The notes under the pieces are model-generated. The model was not told where the DNA came from, did no database searches, and saw only the letters and a program-made list of their open reading frames with translations. A DNA stretch of 64,000 nucleotides from Mastigamoeba balamuthi (taxonomy: Eukaryota > Evosea > Mastigamoebida > Mastigamoebidae). Each line of letters opens with the position of its first letter. Position 1 is the stretch's first letter. This document shows positions 1 to 10,273 of this stretch, in pieces. The stretch lies in the NCBI GenBank assembly GCA_902651635.1, contig CACRSC010000014.1:394524-458523 (forward strand). Direction: 5' to 3'. The position numbers were made by a program, and so were the translations under genes.

Positions 1-2747
1 GAGGACGCAGCGGTCCTCCTGCAGCACGCGGCGGGGCCGCTGCCCTTGTCTGGCGCGCGGTCGCGGCCCGCGGGCGCGGGGTACGCAGCGCCCGCGACGT
101 GCAGGTGGCCCGAGACGTACCCGGCAAGGCCGGCGCTGCCCGCGGGGGCCGACAGCGCGCTGGCGCTGGCGCCCTGGGAGGAGCTCGTGCGGTACGAGCT
201 GCCGTCGGGCGCGCGGGCGGCGGCGGAGGCGCGCGAGTGCGAGGGCGCGTGGGTGCAGCGTTCGCGCGAGCGCATGGCGCTGCCCGCGTCGGCCCCTGCG
301 GTGTCTGCGCCGTTCGGCAACGCGGAGCTCGAGGCCGGGGAGTGGGCAGAGGCGGTCAACTACGAGCGGCCCGGGACGGCCGTGGGGGCGACGGCGGTGG
401 TCTACGACCTCGACGACCCCGCGATGCTGTTCGGGACGGGCCCGATGGAGCCGCGCTCGGGCCTGCAGCGCACGGACCCGCCGCCCAGGGACGACGAGCT
501 GAGCGCCGGCGTGTGGGACGCCTCGATCGACGCGTGCTACCCGCAGCCGGCGCGCTCGCTGAAGCTGCGGCAGCGCGTGGGCCCGCTGGCCATCCGCCAC
601 GCGTTGCCTGCGGTCAAGCTCAGCGTCTTCCTGACGCACCTCACGCCATCGGACCTGCGCGAGTTCCACAGGCCGCGCAGGGCGTTCGGCCCCCGCGACA
701 CCCTCGACGTCTGCTACTGCGACGAGGCGCAGCTGGCGCACGCGGGGCGGGCGGCACAGCCGCCGCGCTCGAAGAAGGAGCTCTCGGGGGCCAGCGGGCG
801 CCTCTTCGTCGTCGAGTACCGCGAGGAGAACCCGCTGGTCGTGCAGGGCATCGGCATGGGCTCGCGCCTGCGCAGCTACTACCGCAGGGCCGAGGCCGAC
901 GAGCCGCCGCCTCCTCGTGACCCCAAGTGCGGCGGAGAGCTGGTCGTCCTCGACAGGCAGGACGTGTCGCCGTTCGGGGACCTCGGCGATGTCCGGCCGC
1001 GCACGCAGCTGCAGAGCCTCGAGAACAACCTCTTCAAGGCGCCCGCCGTGCGGCACAGCGTCGCCGAGAACGAGTTCCTGCTGGTGCGGGCCAGGGACGG
1101 GCGCTGGTACGTCCGCGAGGTCGAGGCGGCGTTTGTGGCCGGGCAGATCTTCCCGCAGCAGGCCGTGCCCAGCCCCTCGGCGCGCACGACGGCCAGCTAC
1201 ATGCGCGAGCGCCTGCGGCACTACGCGCTGCGGATGTTCGGCAAGCGCGAGGTGCTGAGGACCGCGGCGCTGCAAGGGGCGTTCCCGTCGCTGTCCGGGA
1301 ACAGCATACGCAAACAGCTCAGGGCGATGGCCGAGTTCAGGCGCGGCGGGCAGGAGGAGGGCTGGGTCATGGCGCAGCCGGCGGCCGACGGGGTGTCGCT
1401 GGGCACGTCGGTCACGCCCGAGATGGTCTGCCTGCACGAGGCGATGCTACGCGGGCTCTACCTGCTCGGCGAGGCGGGCGTCGAGAGATTCACGGGGGTC
1501 GCCAGCCTGCTGATGGCGCGCGGCTGCCTGGTCGACCCCGCGCTGCGCGAGAAGAGCAAGCGCATCGAGGAGGAGCTGGTGCTGGCGCCGTGGTACCTCT
1601 CGGCCAACTACCGGGGCCACATGCAGGGCAAGGAGCGCCTGCAGCTCACGGGGGGCGACGAGGGCTTCGACTTCCGCAGAGCCCGCAGAAAGCGCGGCGC
1701 GGCTAAGCCGGCCAGCAGAGCGCCCAGGATCATGGGCACCAGCGCCGACCTGCGCACTCTCTCGCTCGAGCAGGCACAGGGCATTCTCAAGGCCCGGGGC
1801 TACAGCGACAAGGATCTGCAGGACGTGCCGCGCCAGAAAGAAGGCCAACGTGCCGGTGGTGAGGCTGCCTAGGATCGTGCAGAAGCGGAAGCTCGAGGAG
1901 AACAGAGAGCACAGAGAGAAAGACAAGGAAAGCAAACAACGAAGGCAAAAGGACAGGGAGGAGGAAGAGAGTCCCAGCAACGAGAGCGAGCCCATGGACC
2001 ACTGCCAGGCCAAGCGCAGCATCGGGGAGGCCGCAGAACTCGTCAACGAGAGGATCCAGGAGGTCTGTCTTCCTACCACAACGTCCTCGGCCCCACATGG
2101 CCTTGCGACTGACTACGGTTGTGGGGGCACACGGGCAGATCATCCAGGATTTCTCAGCAACGGTCCCGCTCACGGACTGGAGCGGCGTCGACGAGAGCGT
2201 TGTCCCTGACACCGACTGCAAGCAGACCATCGCGCGCCCCATCTGTCTGAGGGACATGGCAGAGAAGGTCCGTGCGCTCCTATGCACGGCTTGGTTGACC
2301 GAATTGCCTGTGCAGGCGAAGGACCGCGTGTACCAGTCTAAGTACGAGTTCATGGACCTGGGGCTGATGCGTGCACATTGTTTCCGCTACAACGCCAAGC
2401 AGGGAGTCGGCATCGCCAAATGCGCAGCGCTGATCAGGCTCGCAGACTGGGTCTTCGAGAGCGCATTCAGCTCGCTCACGGCACGAATCCGCGACACGGG
2501 TGTGCCCGACGAGACGTACGGCAGGTGGCTGAGCGCTCAAGTTGCCAAGAAGAAGCACAGACACCGGACAGCGGCTGCCTCAACCGTCTCGGGGTCGTCA
2601 GGCCTGCATCACAGCGGCTCTAAGCAGAGGGGGCAGGGGAGTCGTGAGCAGAGCTGCGAGATGGAGTCCGAGCCGGTTGAGAACAAGATCATCTTCCCGG
2701 GCTGTGAGGGTGGACCAGTGGCCATCAGCGAAAAGCTCCTGTTTTAA
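1..2747 (+). CDS. TAF1: TFIID subunit TAF1, 5'-truncated by the window edge
   Basis: Largest TFIID subunit, a nuclear scaffold for basal transcription. The frame is open from base 1, so the N-terminus lies outside the window; 854 codons are visible. The central DUF3591-type TAF1 core is recognisable by the stretch around 'RLFVVEYREENPLVVQGIG' and by 'PAVRHSVAENEFLLVR'. A charged linker follows, then one bromodomain (about residues 640-760) with 'ARPICLRDMAEK', 'YQSKYEFM' and the acetyl-lysine-binding 'RYN'. Four exons are inferred: 1-1824, 1883-2062, 2139-2267 and 2316-2747; the last two joins restore a continuous bromodomain. The first donor (GTGCCG) is the weakest; a frameshift near 1830 is the alternative. 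Animal TAF1 usually has two bromodomains and a zinc knuckle; only one bromodomain and no knuckle are seen. It converges on the acyl-CoA synthetase gene. Confidence 0.9.
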
Positions 2748-2985
2748 GAATGTAATCAGAGTGCCGTGCTGGGACGTGAACCCGGCAGCAGGATTGTGCC
2801 TCACAAGAAGCTGCTGACAGTTATACAATCTGAATTGAATAACAGAGAGGTTATGGAATACTATTGAATGAGTGAAAAGCACGTGAAAGGATCCATAGGG
2901 GAGTAGGAGCATTGGATGCAGGCCGGGAAACCAAAGTGCACGGAATCGAGGTTGATATTCAATCTAAGAGTGCTTGCTTGCTTTC

Positions 2986-5265
2986 TCAGTTGGGAACAGA
3001 GGTGGACGCCTGGGTCGCCATGCGGCCCTTGACGTAGAGCTGCTTGAGCTGCTCGGCGTACTTGGTGCGCAGCTGCGGCCTGCGCAGCTTGAACGTCGGG
3101 GAGAGCATGTTGTTCTCCGACGTGAACGCGTCGTGCTCGAGCAGCAGGGCCTTGGGCACCTGGAACCCGGGCATCTTGGCCTCGCGGGCCATCGCCGTCA
3201 TCTCGCCCAGCACGTAGTCGACGACCTCCTGGCGCCCGCAGACCTCGGCAAACGACCCCTCGACGCCGAGCTTCTCGCGGGCGACGCGCAGCAGCTCCGG
3301 CTCCTCGGGCACGGCGATGGCGACGACGAACGACTCGGTCGACTCGCCGTGGATGAAGATCTGGCTGATGAGCGGCGAGCGCGAGAAGAGCATCTCGATC
3401 TGCTCGGCGGCGACGTACTCGCCCTGGGCGAGCTTGAACATGTTCTTGACGCGGTCGATGACCGTGACGCTGCCGTCGTCGTTGAGCCTGCCGATGTCGC
3501 CCGTGCGGATCCAGCGGCGGCCGTCGTCGGTGACCATCGTGACCTCTGCCGTGCGCGCGTCGTCGTCGAGGTAGCCGCCAAAGACCTGCGGCGAGTAGAG
3601 GCACATCTCGCCGGCGGGCGGCTCCGACGTGGTGCTGTAGCCCAGCTCGGGCGAGTCGACGAGGCGGATCGTGGCGCCGTAGACGGGGTGGCCGATGGAC
3701 GAGGGGTGGCGGTAGCACGAGTAGGGCGGCTGGTGTATCGAGACGCCGCCGCAGGTCTCGGTCATGCCGTAGCCGTTGTAGACGTGCAGCAGGAAGCAGC
3801 GCGAGAGCCACTGCGAGAGCTCGCCCGAGCCCGCGGCGCCGCCCGAGACGATCTGCCTGCAGCGGCCGCCGATGCGCGCGGCCATGCGCGAGAAGAGGAT
3901 GCGGTCCCAGGGCAGCAGCATCCACGAGGTGCGCTCCTCGTAGCCCGCCTTGGCGTTGTAGGCCCAGTAGAAGAGCGCGCGCTTGAGGACGCTGCCGTTG
4001 TCGACGCTCTGCATGACCTTGTCGCGCAGGCGCTTCCAGACGCGCGGGACGCCCGCCAGGAACGTGGGCCGCAGCAGCTGGATGTCGTCAAAGAGCCTCG
4101 GCAGCTGCCCGCAGTAGTACCCGATCGACGCGCCCGCGCGCAGCATCGAGAGCGAGAACTGCCGCTCAAAGACGTGCGCCAGCGGCAGGAAGCTCATGTG
4201 GACCTCCTCGCGCACGGGGATCACCTCCGAGCCCAGCCCGCGGCCCTGCAGCAGCGCGTCGGTCGCGCAGACCGCGTTCCTGTGCGTCAGCACCGCGCCC
4301 TTGGGGTCGCCCGTCGTCCCCGACGTGTAGACGACGCTCCACACGTCGTCGGCCCCCGCGGGCGTCGCCGGCGCCAGCGGGCCCTCGCCCGCCGCCCGCA
4401 CGACGTCGTCCCACGCCAGCAGCTCGAGCCCCGCGGCCGCCGCCGCCCCCGCGCGCTGCGCGTCGCCCAGCGACCACCCGGGCGCCGCCGAGAACACCAC
4501 CGCGCGCCGCAGCGCCACGCCGCCCGCGCCCCCGTCGCGCGCCGCGCGGGCGCAGGCCTCGACGAGCATCGGCAGCAGCTCGGCCGAGACGACCGCTGCG
4601 GCCGCGCGCGACTGGCGGACGATGTAGGCGAGGGCGGGCATGCCGAAGGTCGGGTAGAGCGGCACCGTGACGAGGCCCTGGCGCACGGCCGCGAGGTCCG
4701 CGAGGTGCCACTGCGGGCAGTTGATCGAGAGCACCGCCAGGCTGTCCCGCGGCCGCAGGCCCAGGCCCGCCAGCGCCGTCCCCAGCGCCGCCACCCGCGC
4801 CCCGAGCTCCGCGTACGTCATCCACTCGTAGTCCCCAAACGTCCCGTTCTTGGCCTGCGGCCGCCAGCCCAGGCACCGCTGCAGGGAACAGAGGGGTCAG
4901 ACTCGGTGGCTCCCGGCGGTTATGGCGGCGCAAACGGACCCGCTCGGCGTTTTCGCGGACGCTTTTGAGGAGGATCTCGGTGTAGAGGGTCGCGCTGCTG
5001 AGGTCCGCTGCCTTGAAGGTCTTGCTGCAGGCCGCGACGCGGCAAGTTCAGCAAATCCGGGGCCCACAGAGAGACGGCAGAGAAAAACCGAGAAAACCGG
5101 AGATGGATAACCGAGGGGGAGGGAGGGGAAAGAGGGGGGGGAGAGGGACAACGGGCACCTGACAGGGAGGTAGCCAGGCGCCGCGGTGATGTCGAGATAG
5201 CCGGGGCCGTGCGTCACGTCGACGGCGTGCTCGTCTGGCAGAGGGGGCGCCCAGATGGAGAACAT
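2986..5265 (-). CDS. Long-chain acyl-CoA synthetase (ACSL/FadD type)
   Basis: Activates long-chain fatty acids to acyl-CoA through an acyl-adenylate. Three exons (5265-5159, 5024-4940, 4878-2986) give 694 residues, the usual ACSL length. The ANL-superfamily signatures are present: P-loop 'YTSGTTGDPKGAVLTH', A5 motif 'YNGYGMTET', 'RTGDIGRLNDD' and the 'DRVKNMFKLAQGEYV' hinge. The exon 2-3 join yields 'RRCLGWRP', a conserved N-terminal ACSL segment, which confirms both introns. The start chosen is the first ATG in exon 1, giving a short ACSL-like N-terminal arm. No PTS1 peroxisomal signal (the C-terminus is SVPN) and no clear transmembrane anchor were seen. ACSL family membership is certain; chain-length preference and location cannot be told. 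Confidence 0.95.
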
Positions 5266-5573
5266 AGTGCTGAGGGGTGGAGAGAGGAGCAGAGAGGACT
5301 GATTGCTGTGTTGTGGGCGAGCAAAAAAGCTCTTTGGTGACTCAGGAAAAATCCCGGCTGCTGACCACGTGGGCTGCGTGAATCCGCTGTTCCCCCCTGC
5401 GGCCCTGCGGGGTATTTCCAAATAGGCCCGCACTGCGAGTTCTGGTTCTAATCGGTCCCGTATGGCTGTATTTCCAAGATCCGTGTCTCGGTGGAGGGTT
5501 GCGCTGCTTGGCGGTGGGGAGGGCCTTCCCTCCCCTCCCGCGGAGCCCGGGCGGAGGCGGTGGGGCCAGCGAG
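5266..5573. other. Intergenic: 5' flank of ACSL gene
   Basis: About 308 bp between the ACSL start and the 3' end of the sphingomyelinase-like gene. No supported gene, RNA or repeat was seen. Confidence 0.5.
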
Positions 5574-7158
5574 TTAGGGGTAGATAACGAGAGCGGCTGC
5601 CGGTGCCAGCAACGACATCAACCACCCGCTGTAGCCCACTACAGAAACGCCTGTGTTACACTGCTCGACCAGCCCCGGCGAGCTGTACGCGAACGCGCAG
5701 TAGAGCCCCCTGCGGCAGTTGCGCCCGCAGCTGCCCAGCGGCGCGTCGCCCCTCGTCGTGTGCCGCCGGGCGTAGTCGGCTGCGTAGGCCTCGTTCTCGC
5801 GGATGTTCTTGGCGGCGATCTGCCACGACTCGAGCGAGAGGTCCTTGACGCCAAAGGCCCTGGCGGCCCTGTAGAACTCCTCGAGCGTGACCCTGCGCTC
5901 GGCGTTGGCCCGCGTGACGTTGACGTGGTACTGGATCCAGTCCAGGTCCGTCATCGTCGCGGGGTCGTAGTAGACGGCCCGCACGCTCGGCCAGATGTCC
6001 TTGTACGGCGTCGCCGCCGGCGCGACGTACGACACGCACGTCGGGGCCGCGTCGAGCGAGGGCCGCGTGAGCATGACCTGGTCGAGGTGCGTGTGGCCCC
6101 AGAAGGCCTTGCTGACGACGCCCGGGTACTTTGTGTGCAGCTTCTCCCAGAAGTCGGCAAAGGACCGCGTGGCCACGTCCGGGGCCATGTGGCCCACGAC
6201 CCACACGCGCTCGCCCGCGGCCTGCGCCCGCGCCACGACGCCGTCGAGCCACGCGTTCTGCCCCGCGGGGTCGCTGCCGTCGACCTTCTTGTTGTGGTCG
6301 TCGTTCCAGAGGCAGTTGAGCGAGGCCACACGCACGCGCCCGACGGGCAGCGCGGCCTCGTAGTACCCGTACGACCTCGCGGCCGTCTCGTTGGCCGGCC
6401 TCAGCCCGTACGACTTCCACAGCGCGGCCGTGCTGTCGAGGAAGGCGTTGGGGAGGCCGTCGGACATGGTGCCCTGCGGGTACGTGTCGTGGTTGCCCAC
6501 CGCCGGGTACACGGGCGCAGAGGGCCAGTGCGCCCGCAGCGAGCGCAGCACAATGTCCCAGCAGCGCAGCACAGTCGTCTCCCACGAGGGCGACGAGATA
6601 TCGCCGTGCGCCGTCGTGTCGCCCGTGAAGACGATGAAGTCGGGGTCCGGGTGCGCCTGCGCCAGCGCCGCGATCAGCGCCGTCGTCAGCCCCTGCGGCG
6701 CGTCGCAGCGCGCCTCCCCAAACGGCCCTGCGGGGGGAAAGAAACCAACTAACTCTGTCAGCAGCCGCGGGCACGCACGGGACGGGGGAACGCAGGGGGG
6801 AGAGGGGGGCACGCGCCTGCCCCCGGGTTGCCGTCAGCGTCGCCGTGGCAGCAGGGGTGCGCGGAGCTCTTGCCCTTGCGCGTGAGGCAGTTCACTACTG
6901 AACCTGTGCACGTGTGTTGCAGGAGTGTTCAGGAACGATCGGGGAGATGGCGGATAAATGAAACATCAGGCAGGGCCACAGGGCAGAAGAGGGGGCAGAG
7001 ACTCGCTGAGCTGCACACTCCAACCGCCCCCAGCGGGTGCAGACGAGCGAAAACGCACCCTCGCGGTAGTCGAGGTCGATGTGCGGGTCGGTGATGTGCA
7101 GGTAGTACGACGCGGCTGCCAGCTGCGCGAGGAGCAGGAGGGCAGCCGGTGTGGGCAT
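5574..7158 (-). CDS. Acid sphingomyelinase-like phosphodiesterase, secreted or GPI-anchored
   Basis: Calcineurin-like metallophosphodiesterase of the ASM/SMPDL3 group, predicted to act outside the cell or in the lysosome on phosphodiester or nucleotide substrates. Exon 1 (7158-7059) encodes a signal peptide (MPTPAALLLLAQLAAAS) directly followed by metal motif 'ITDPHID'. Exon 2 (about 6897-6800) carries a Cys/His-rich segment 'CCHGDADGNPG'. Exon 3 (from about 6739) carries 'FTGDTTAH', 'AVGNHDTYP', 'VVGHMAPD' and 'FWGHTHLD', so all five metallophosphatase motifs are present. The C-terminus ends in a hydrophobic run (LMSLLAPAAALVIYP) that suits a GPI signal. The exon 1-2 join is good; the exon 2-3 join lacks a GT donor in the right phase, so it may use an atypical donor or contain a one-base error. 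Confidence 0.86.
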
Positions 7159-7629
7159 ATTTTCTGCTTCAAATTTAGTGTATCTGGTCCCTCTGAGCCT
7201 GGTGTACAGATCTGGGCAGCTGTCTAACCGGCGCCTGTGAGGGGGAGTGCGGGGGCTGCGGTTTGGTTGTGGAACAGGTGCTGAGTGTAAGTTGGCGTGG
7301 AAGTTATCGTAAGGTTGAATTCCGGGGGGGATGGGTGACTCTCTGTTTTTTTGTTGGGGGATATTGCGAAGATTTTGGTGTCGCCATAAATAGCCGCCAG
7401 TGTGTCCCTGTGTTTTTGTCCTCATTGGCCGGCCTTTGCATGCGTCGCAGTTCCTTCATTTGCCGAAGATGCCAGCGTACATGCCTGTTCGGCGCTGCCC
7501 AGGCACCCGGCCTTCACTGCGCGGTAAACCCCCGATATCTGGGCGTGATACTGTTCTCTGGAAGAAAACTGGACGAAACTTCGCAGCGAAGCTTTTTTCC
7601 TGACTGTATAATTCTACTGGTGGTTGACG
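7159..7629. promoter_or_regulatory. Divergent intergenic region, ASM-like (-) / TLDc-1 (+)
   Basis: 471 bp between two divergently transcribed starts. It contains a GATATC hexamer at 7534-7539, a motif that recurs in other divergent spacers of this window. No gene is supported here. Promoter role is inferred from position only. Confidence 0.35.
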
Positions 7630-8433
7630 ATGTTTGTGAATTGCTTCTGCATGCCGAGCTGCTCCGTGCACCGCCGCAGGCGCCGCCACGGGGAGAAGAC
7701 GCTGCCCCTGATCGGTCCCGAGCCCATCGCCCCGAGCCCCTCGTCGATTCTCGACGACTCCCAGGTATTCTCTCCAGAGACCCGCGGACCCGCCGCCGCG
7801 TTTTCCCCCTTTTTTATTTTTTTTGCCTCACCCCCCCTCTTCTTCTCTTCTGTGCGGGTGGTGTGCGCGGGGTCAGTTCGACAGCGTGACCAAGTGGCTG
7901 AGCTGGAAGGTGCGGTGTGCGGACCCCCGCGTCGTGTTCGACGCGGACCGCGACGGGTTCAACCTCTCCAGCCTGCTGCGCCGGTGCGAGGGCCGCAGCT
8001 GCCTCCTCGTTATCGTCGAGTCCGACTCCCACAACGTTCGTCGGCGCCCCCTTTCTTGCCGCAATAAGCGCACAGAGTTGCCACGTGAAATTATGAAACT
8101 GAAAACCGCTGCGGGAAGCAGGTGTTCGGGGCGTTCGTGCCCGTGGCGCTGAGCCTGTGCCCGCGGGCGTACGTCGGCACGGGGGAGGCGTTCCTGTTCG
8201 CGGCCAAGCCGAGGCTGACGCACTGGGAGTGGGTGCCGGGGAACAAGCAGTACTTTGTGCACGTGACGCGGTACTCGCTGAGCATCGGGCACGGGGGCAC
8301 GGGCATCGGCCTCTGGATGGACGACGAGCTCAACCACGGCACCTCGGCGCGCTGCGAGACCTTCAACAACGAGCCGCTCAACGGGCCGGACTCGGACTTC
8401 TCCATCCTGCGGCTCGAGGTCATCGCCTTCTAG
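7630..8433 (+). CDS. TLDc-domain protein, copy 1
   Basis: Small TLDc protein of 201 residues (exons 7630-7764, 7877-8035, 8122-8433, all joins phase 0). TLDc domains occur in OXR1/NCOA7-type proteins, many of which bind or regulate the V-ATPase and protect against oxidative stress; here the domain is almost the whole protein. Diagnostic pieces are 'GEAFLFAAKPRL', 'HWEWVPGNKQYF', 'GGTGIGLWMDDELNHG' and 'CETFNNEPLN'. It has a close tandem paralogue starting at 9263 with both introns at identical positions, so the pair arose by duplication of an intron-containing gene. The N-terminal exon has diverged most, and its start (first ATG) is less certain than the rest. Confidence 0.85.
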
Positions 8434-8599
8434 GGCCTTGCCGCCACCGGGACACCCCCGGCGCTGATTGTTTTTTATTTTATTCCCCCACCCCCCATTT
8501 GACACACAACGCTTCCTACTGCCTTATACCTCCCTCGTCTTTCGCTGTACATTCTACTGCAATACATAACGATATCAGCCCCATTACAAGCGCGCACAG

Positions 8600-9182
8600 T
8601 CGTACATGGGCTGCAGGGAAGGGAATTCCTCTTGAGACGGCTTCCCGCTGTTGCGTTTCAATCCTACTCGCGGGCTGCGTGCTCAACCAGATGACAGGTG
8701 AGTGGTGCTTGTTGTTCGATAGGCTCCTCTACAGCCCATCTCCGGGCGGCGGAGGCCTTGCTTGTGTACCATAGGCATTGAATATTGATTGAGAAGACCT
8801 ACCGTCAGTGTTAGCTAATGGACCGCTCTCCTGGCAGGTTCTCTGTTCTTCTGCGGCAGCAAGCGGGATTTGCGGCGATGTCGGGTACATCACGCGGACG
8901 CGGACCCGGTCCCACACCTGCGGCCTCGAATTCTCGCAATTCTTCACGATGTAAGCTCGATGCATCGGCCCCTTCTTCCAGATAGCAGATTGGTTCACCG
9001 ACGGCAAGTGGTTACCCAAAGCGGTTGTGAAATGGGACGCCGACGCCTTTCTGACAACTAGCTATCTGCTATCTGCAATGGAGATTTCAGTGAAAACTAC
9101 GAAAAACGGACAGAACGGGGCACAGAGGTTTGCTGGATACTCGATACGGTGTGTTGCCGCGAATCTCGTCCCAGATAGGTAA
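8600..9182 (+). pseudogene. Fragmentary coding-like exons of unknown family
   Basis: Between the two TLDc genes lie three pieces that look like exons. One ends at 8697 at a consensus-like GTGAGT donor. One spans 8860-8950 and reads 'GICGDVGYITRT' and 'GLEFSQFF'. One, from 8982 to a TAA at 9180, reads 'IADWFTDGKWLPKAVVKW'. The first two join in frame, but the second and third do not in any phase with GT/AG borders, and no in-frame ATG was found. It is best read as a decayed gene or one with an undetected exon. The family was not recognised. Confidence 0.25.
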
Positions 9183-9262
9183 ACGAGCTGAAAAAGTCGG
9201 TGAAGAATCGGTGCCAGTATTTTACTGACACGCTTATTCATAATTCTACCCCGAGACTGACG

Positions 9263-10005
9263 ATGTCCGCGAAGTACTTCTGCATCCCCGAGGGCTGGAT
9301 CGTGCACCGCCGCAAGACCCACCACGCGCAGAAGAGGCAGCTCCTCGTCTCCCTCGAGGATGTGGCCCCCAGCCCCTCGTCAATCCTGAACGACTCTCAG
9401 GTGAAGCCTTCTGGTCATTTCCATTGGTTTCTGACTCTGTGTGGGGGGTGTGCGGGGCAGTTCAACAGCGTGACCAAGTGGTTGAGCTGGAAGGTGCGGT
9501 GTGCGGACCCCCGCGTCGTGTTCGACGCGGACCGCGACGGGTTCAACCTCTCTAGTCTGCTGCGCCGGTGCGAGGGCCGCAGCTGCCTCCTCGTTATCGT
9601 CGAGTCCGACTCTCACAACGTTCGTCTGCCCCTGCCTCGGCAATTCTGACTGCACCGAGAGTGCAATGGGACTGACCTGCTTGGTCGATGCAGGTGTTCG
9701 GAGCCTATGTGCCCGTGGCGCTGAGCCTGTGCCCACGGACGTACGTCGGCACGGGTGAGGCGTTCCTTTTCTCGGCCAGGCCGAAGCTGTCCCACTGGGA
9801 GTGGGCGCCGGGGAACAAGCAGTACTTTGTGCACGTGACGCGGTACTCGCTGAGCATCGGGCACGGGGGCACCGGCATCGGCCTCTGGATGGACGACGAG
9901 CTCAACCACGGCACCTCGGCGCGCTGCGAGACCTTCAACAACGAGCCGCTCAACGGGCCCGACCCGGACTTCTCCATCCTGCGGCTCGAGGTCATCGCCT
10001 TCTAG
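9263..10005 (+). CDS. TLDc-domain protein, copy 2
   Basis: 202 residues in three exons (9263-9400, 9461-9619, 9694-10005), same phases as copy 1 at 7630. The TLDc part is nearly identical to copy 1, while introns and the first exon have diverged in length and sequence, which argues for a real, not very recent, duplication rather than an assembly artefact. Key stretches are 'GEAFLFSARPKL', 'HWEWAPGNKQYF' and 'GGTGIGLWMDDELNHG'. The N-terminal exon (MSAKYFCIPEGWIVHRR) reads more cleanly than that of copy 1. Role is as for copy 1: TLDc family, probably stress-related, exact function unknown. Confidence 0.87.
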
Positions 10006-10273
10006 CTTGCTCCCGCCGTGCACTCCCGCGACCCGGACGCGCGATTGATTTTTACTTTACGGCAATACTTGAGTTTTCATCGTCGTGTTTCACACGAAGA
10101 CAAAAGCGTGTACAGCAGCAGCACATATCAGGGAAACATAAGCGTCTTGTTTACTGGTTCCGAGATTGGGGGGACCTTATTGATTGAATTGGGAGCTGCG
10201 AATCTTGGGATCAACAAGGCTCGGTGGCGTGCGCCGGGCTTGGGAGAGTTCACACCGCCCGCTCGCAGCCGCT

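Noticed and set aside
2761-2830. tRNA-like B box on the minus strand (GGTTCACGTCC)
   Set aside because: The T-arm does not pair properly and no matching 5' acceptor strand or D-arm precedes it.
2974-4968. Long plus-strand open frame antisense to the acyl-CoA synthetase
   Set aside because: Low-complexity Arg/Ala/Gly composition typical of GC-driven shadows; the minus strand has full ACSL motifs.
7630-10005. TLDc pair as an assembly duplication
   Set aside because: Introns and first exons differ in length and sequence while the domain is conserved, as expected for true paralogues.
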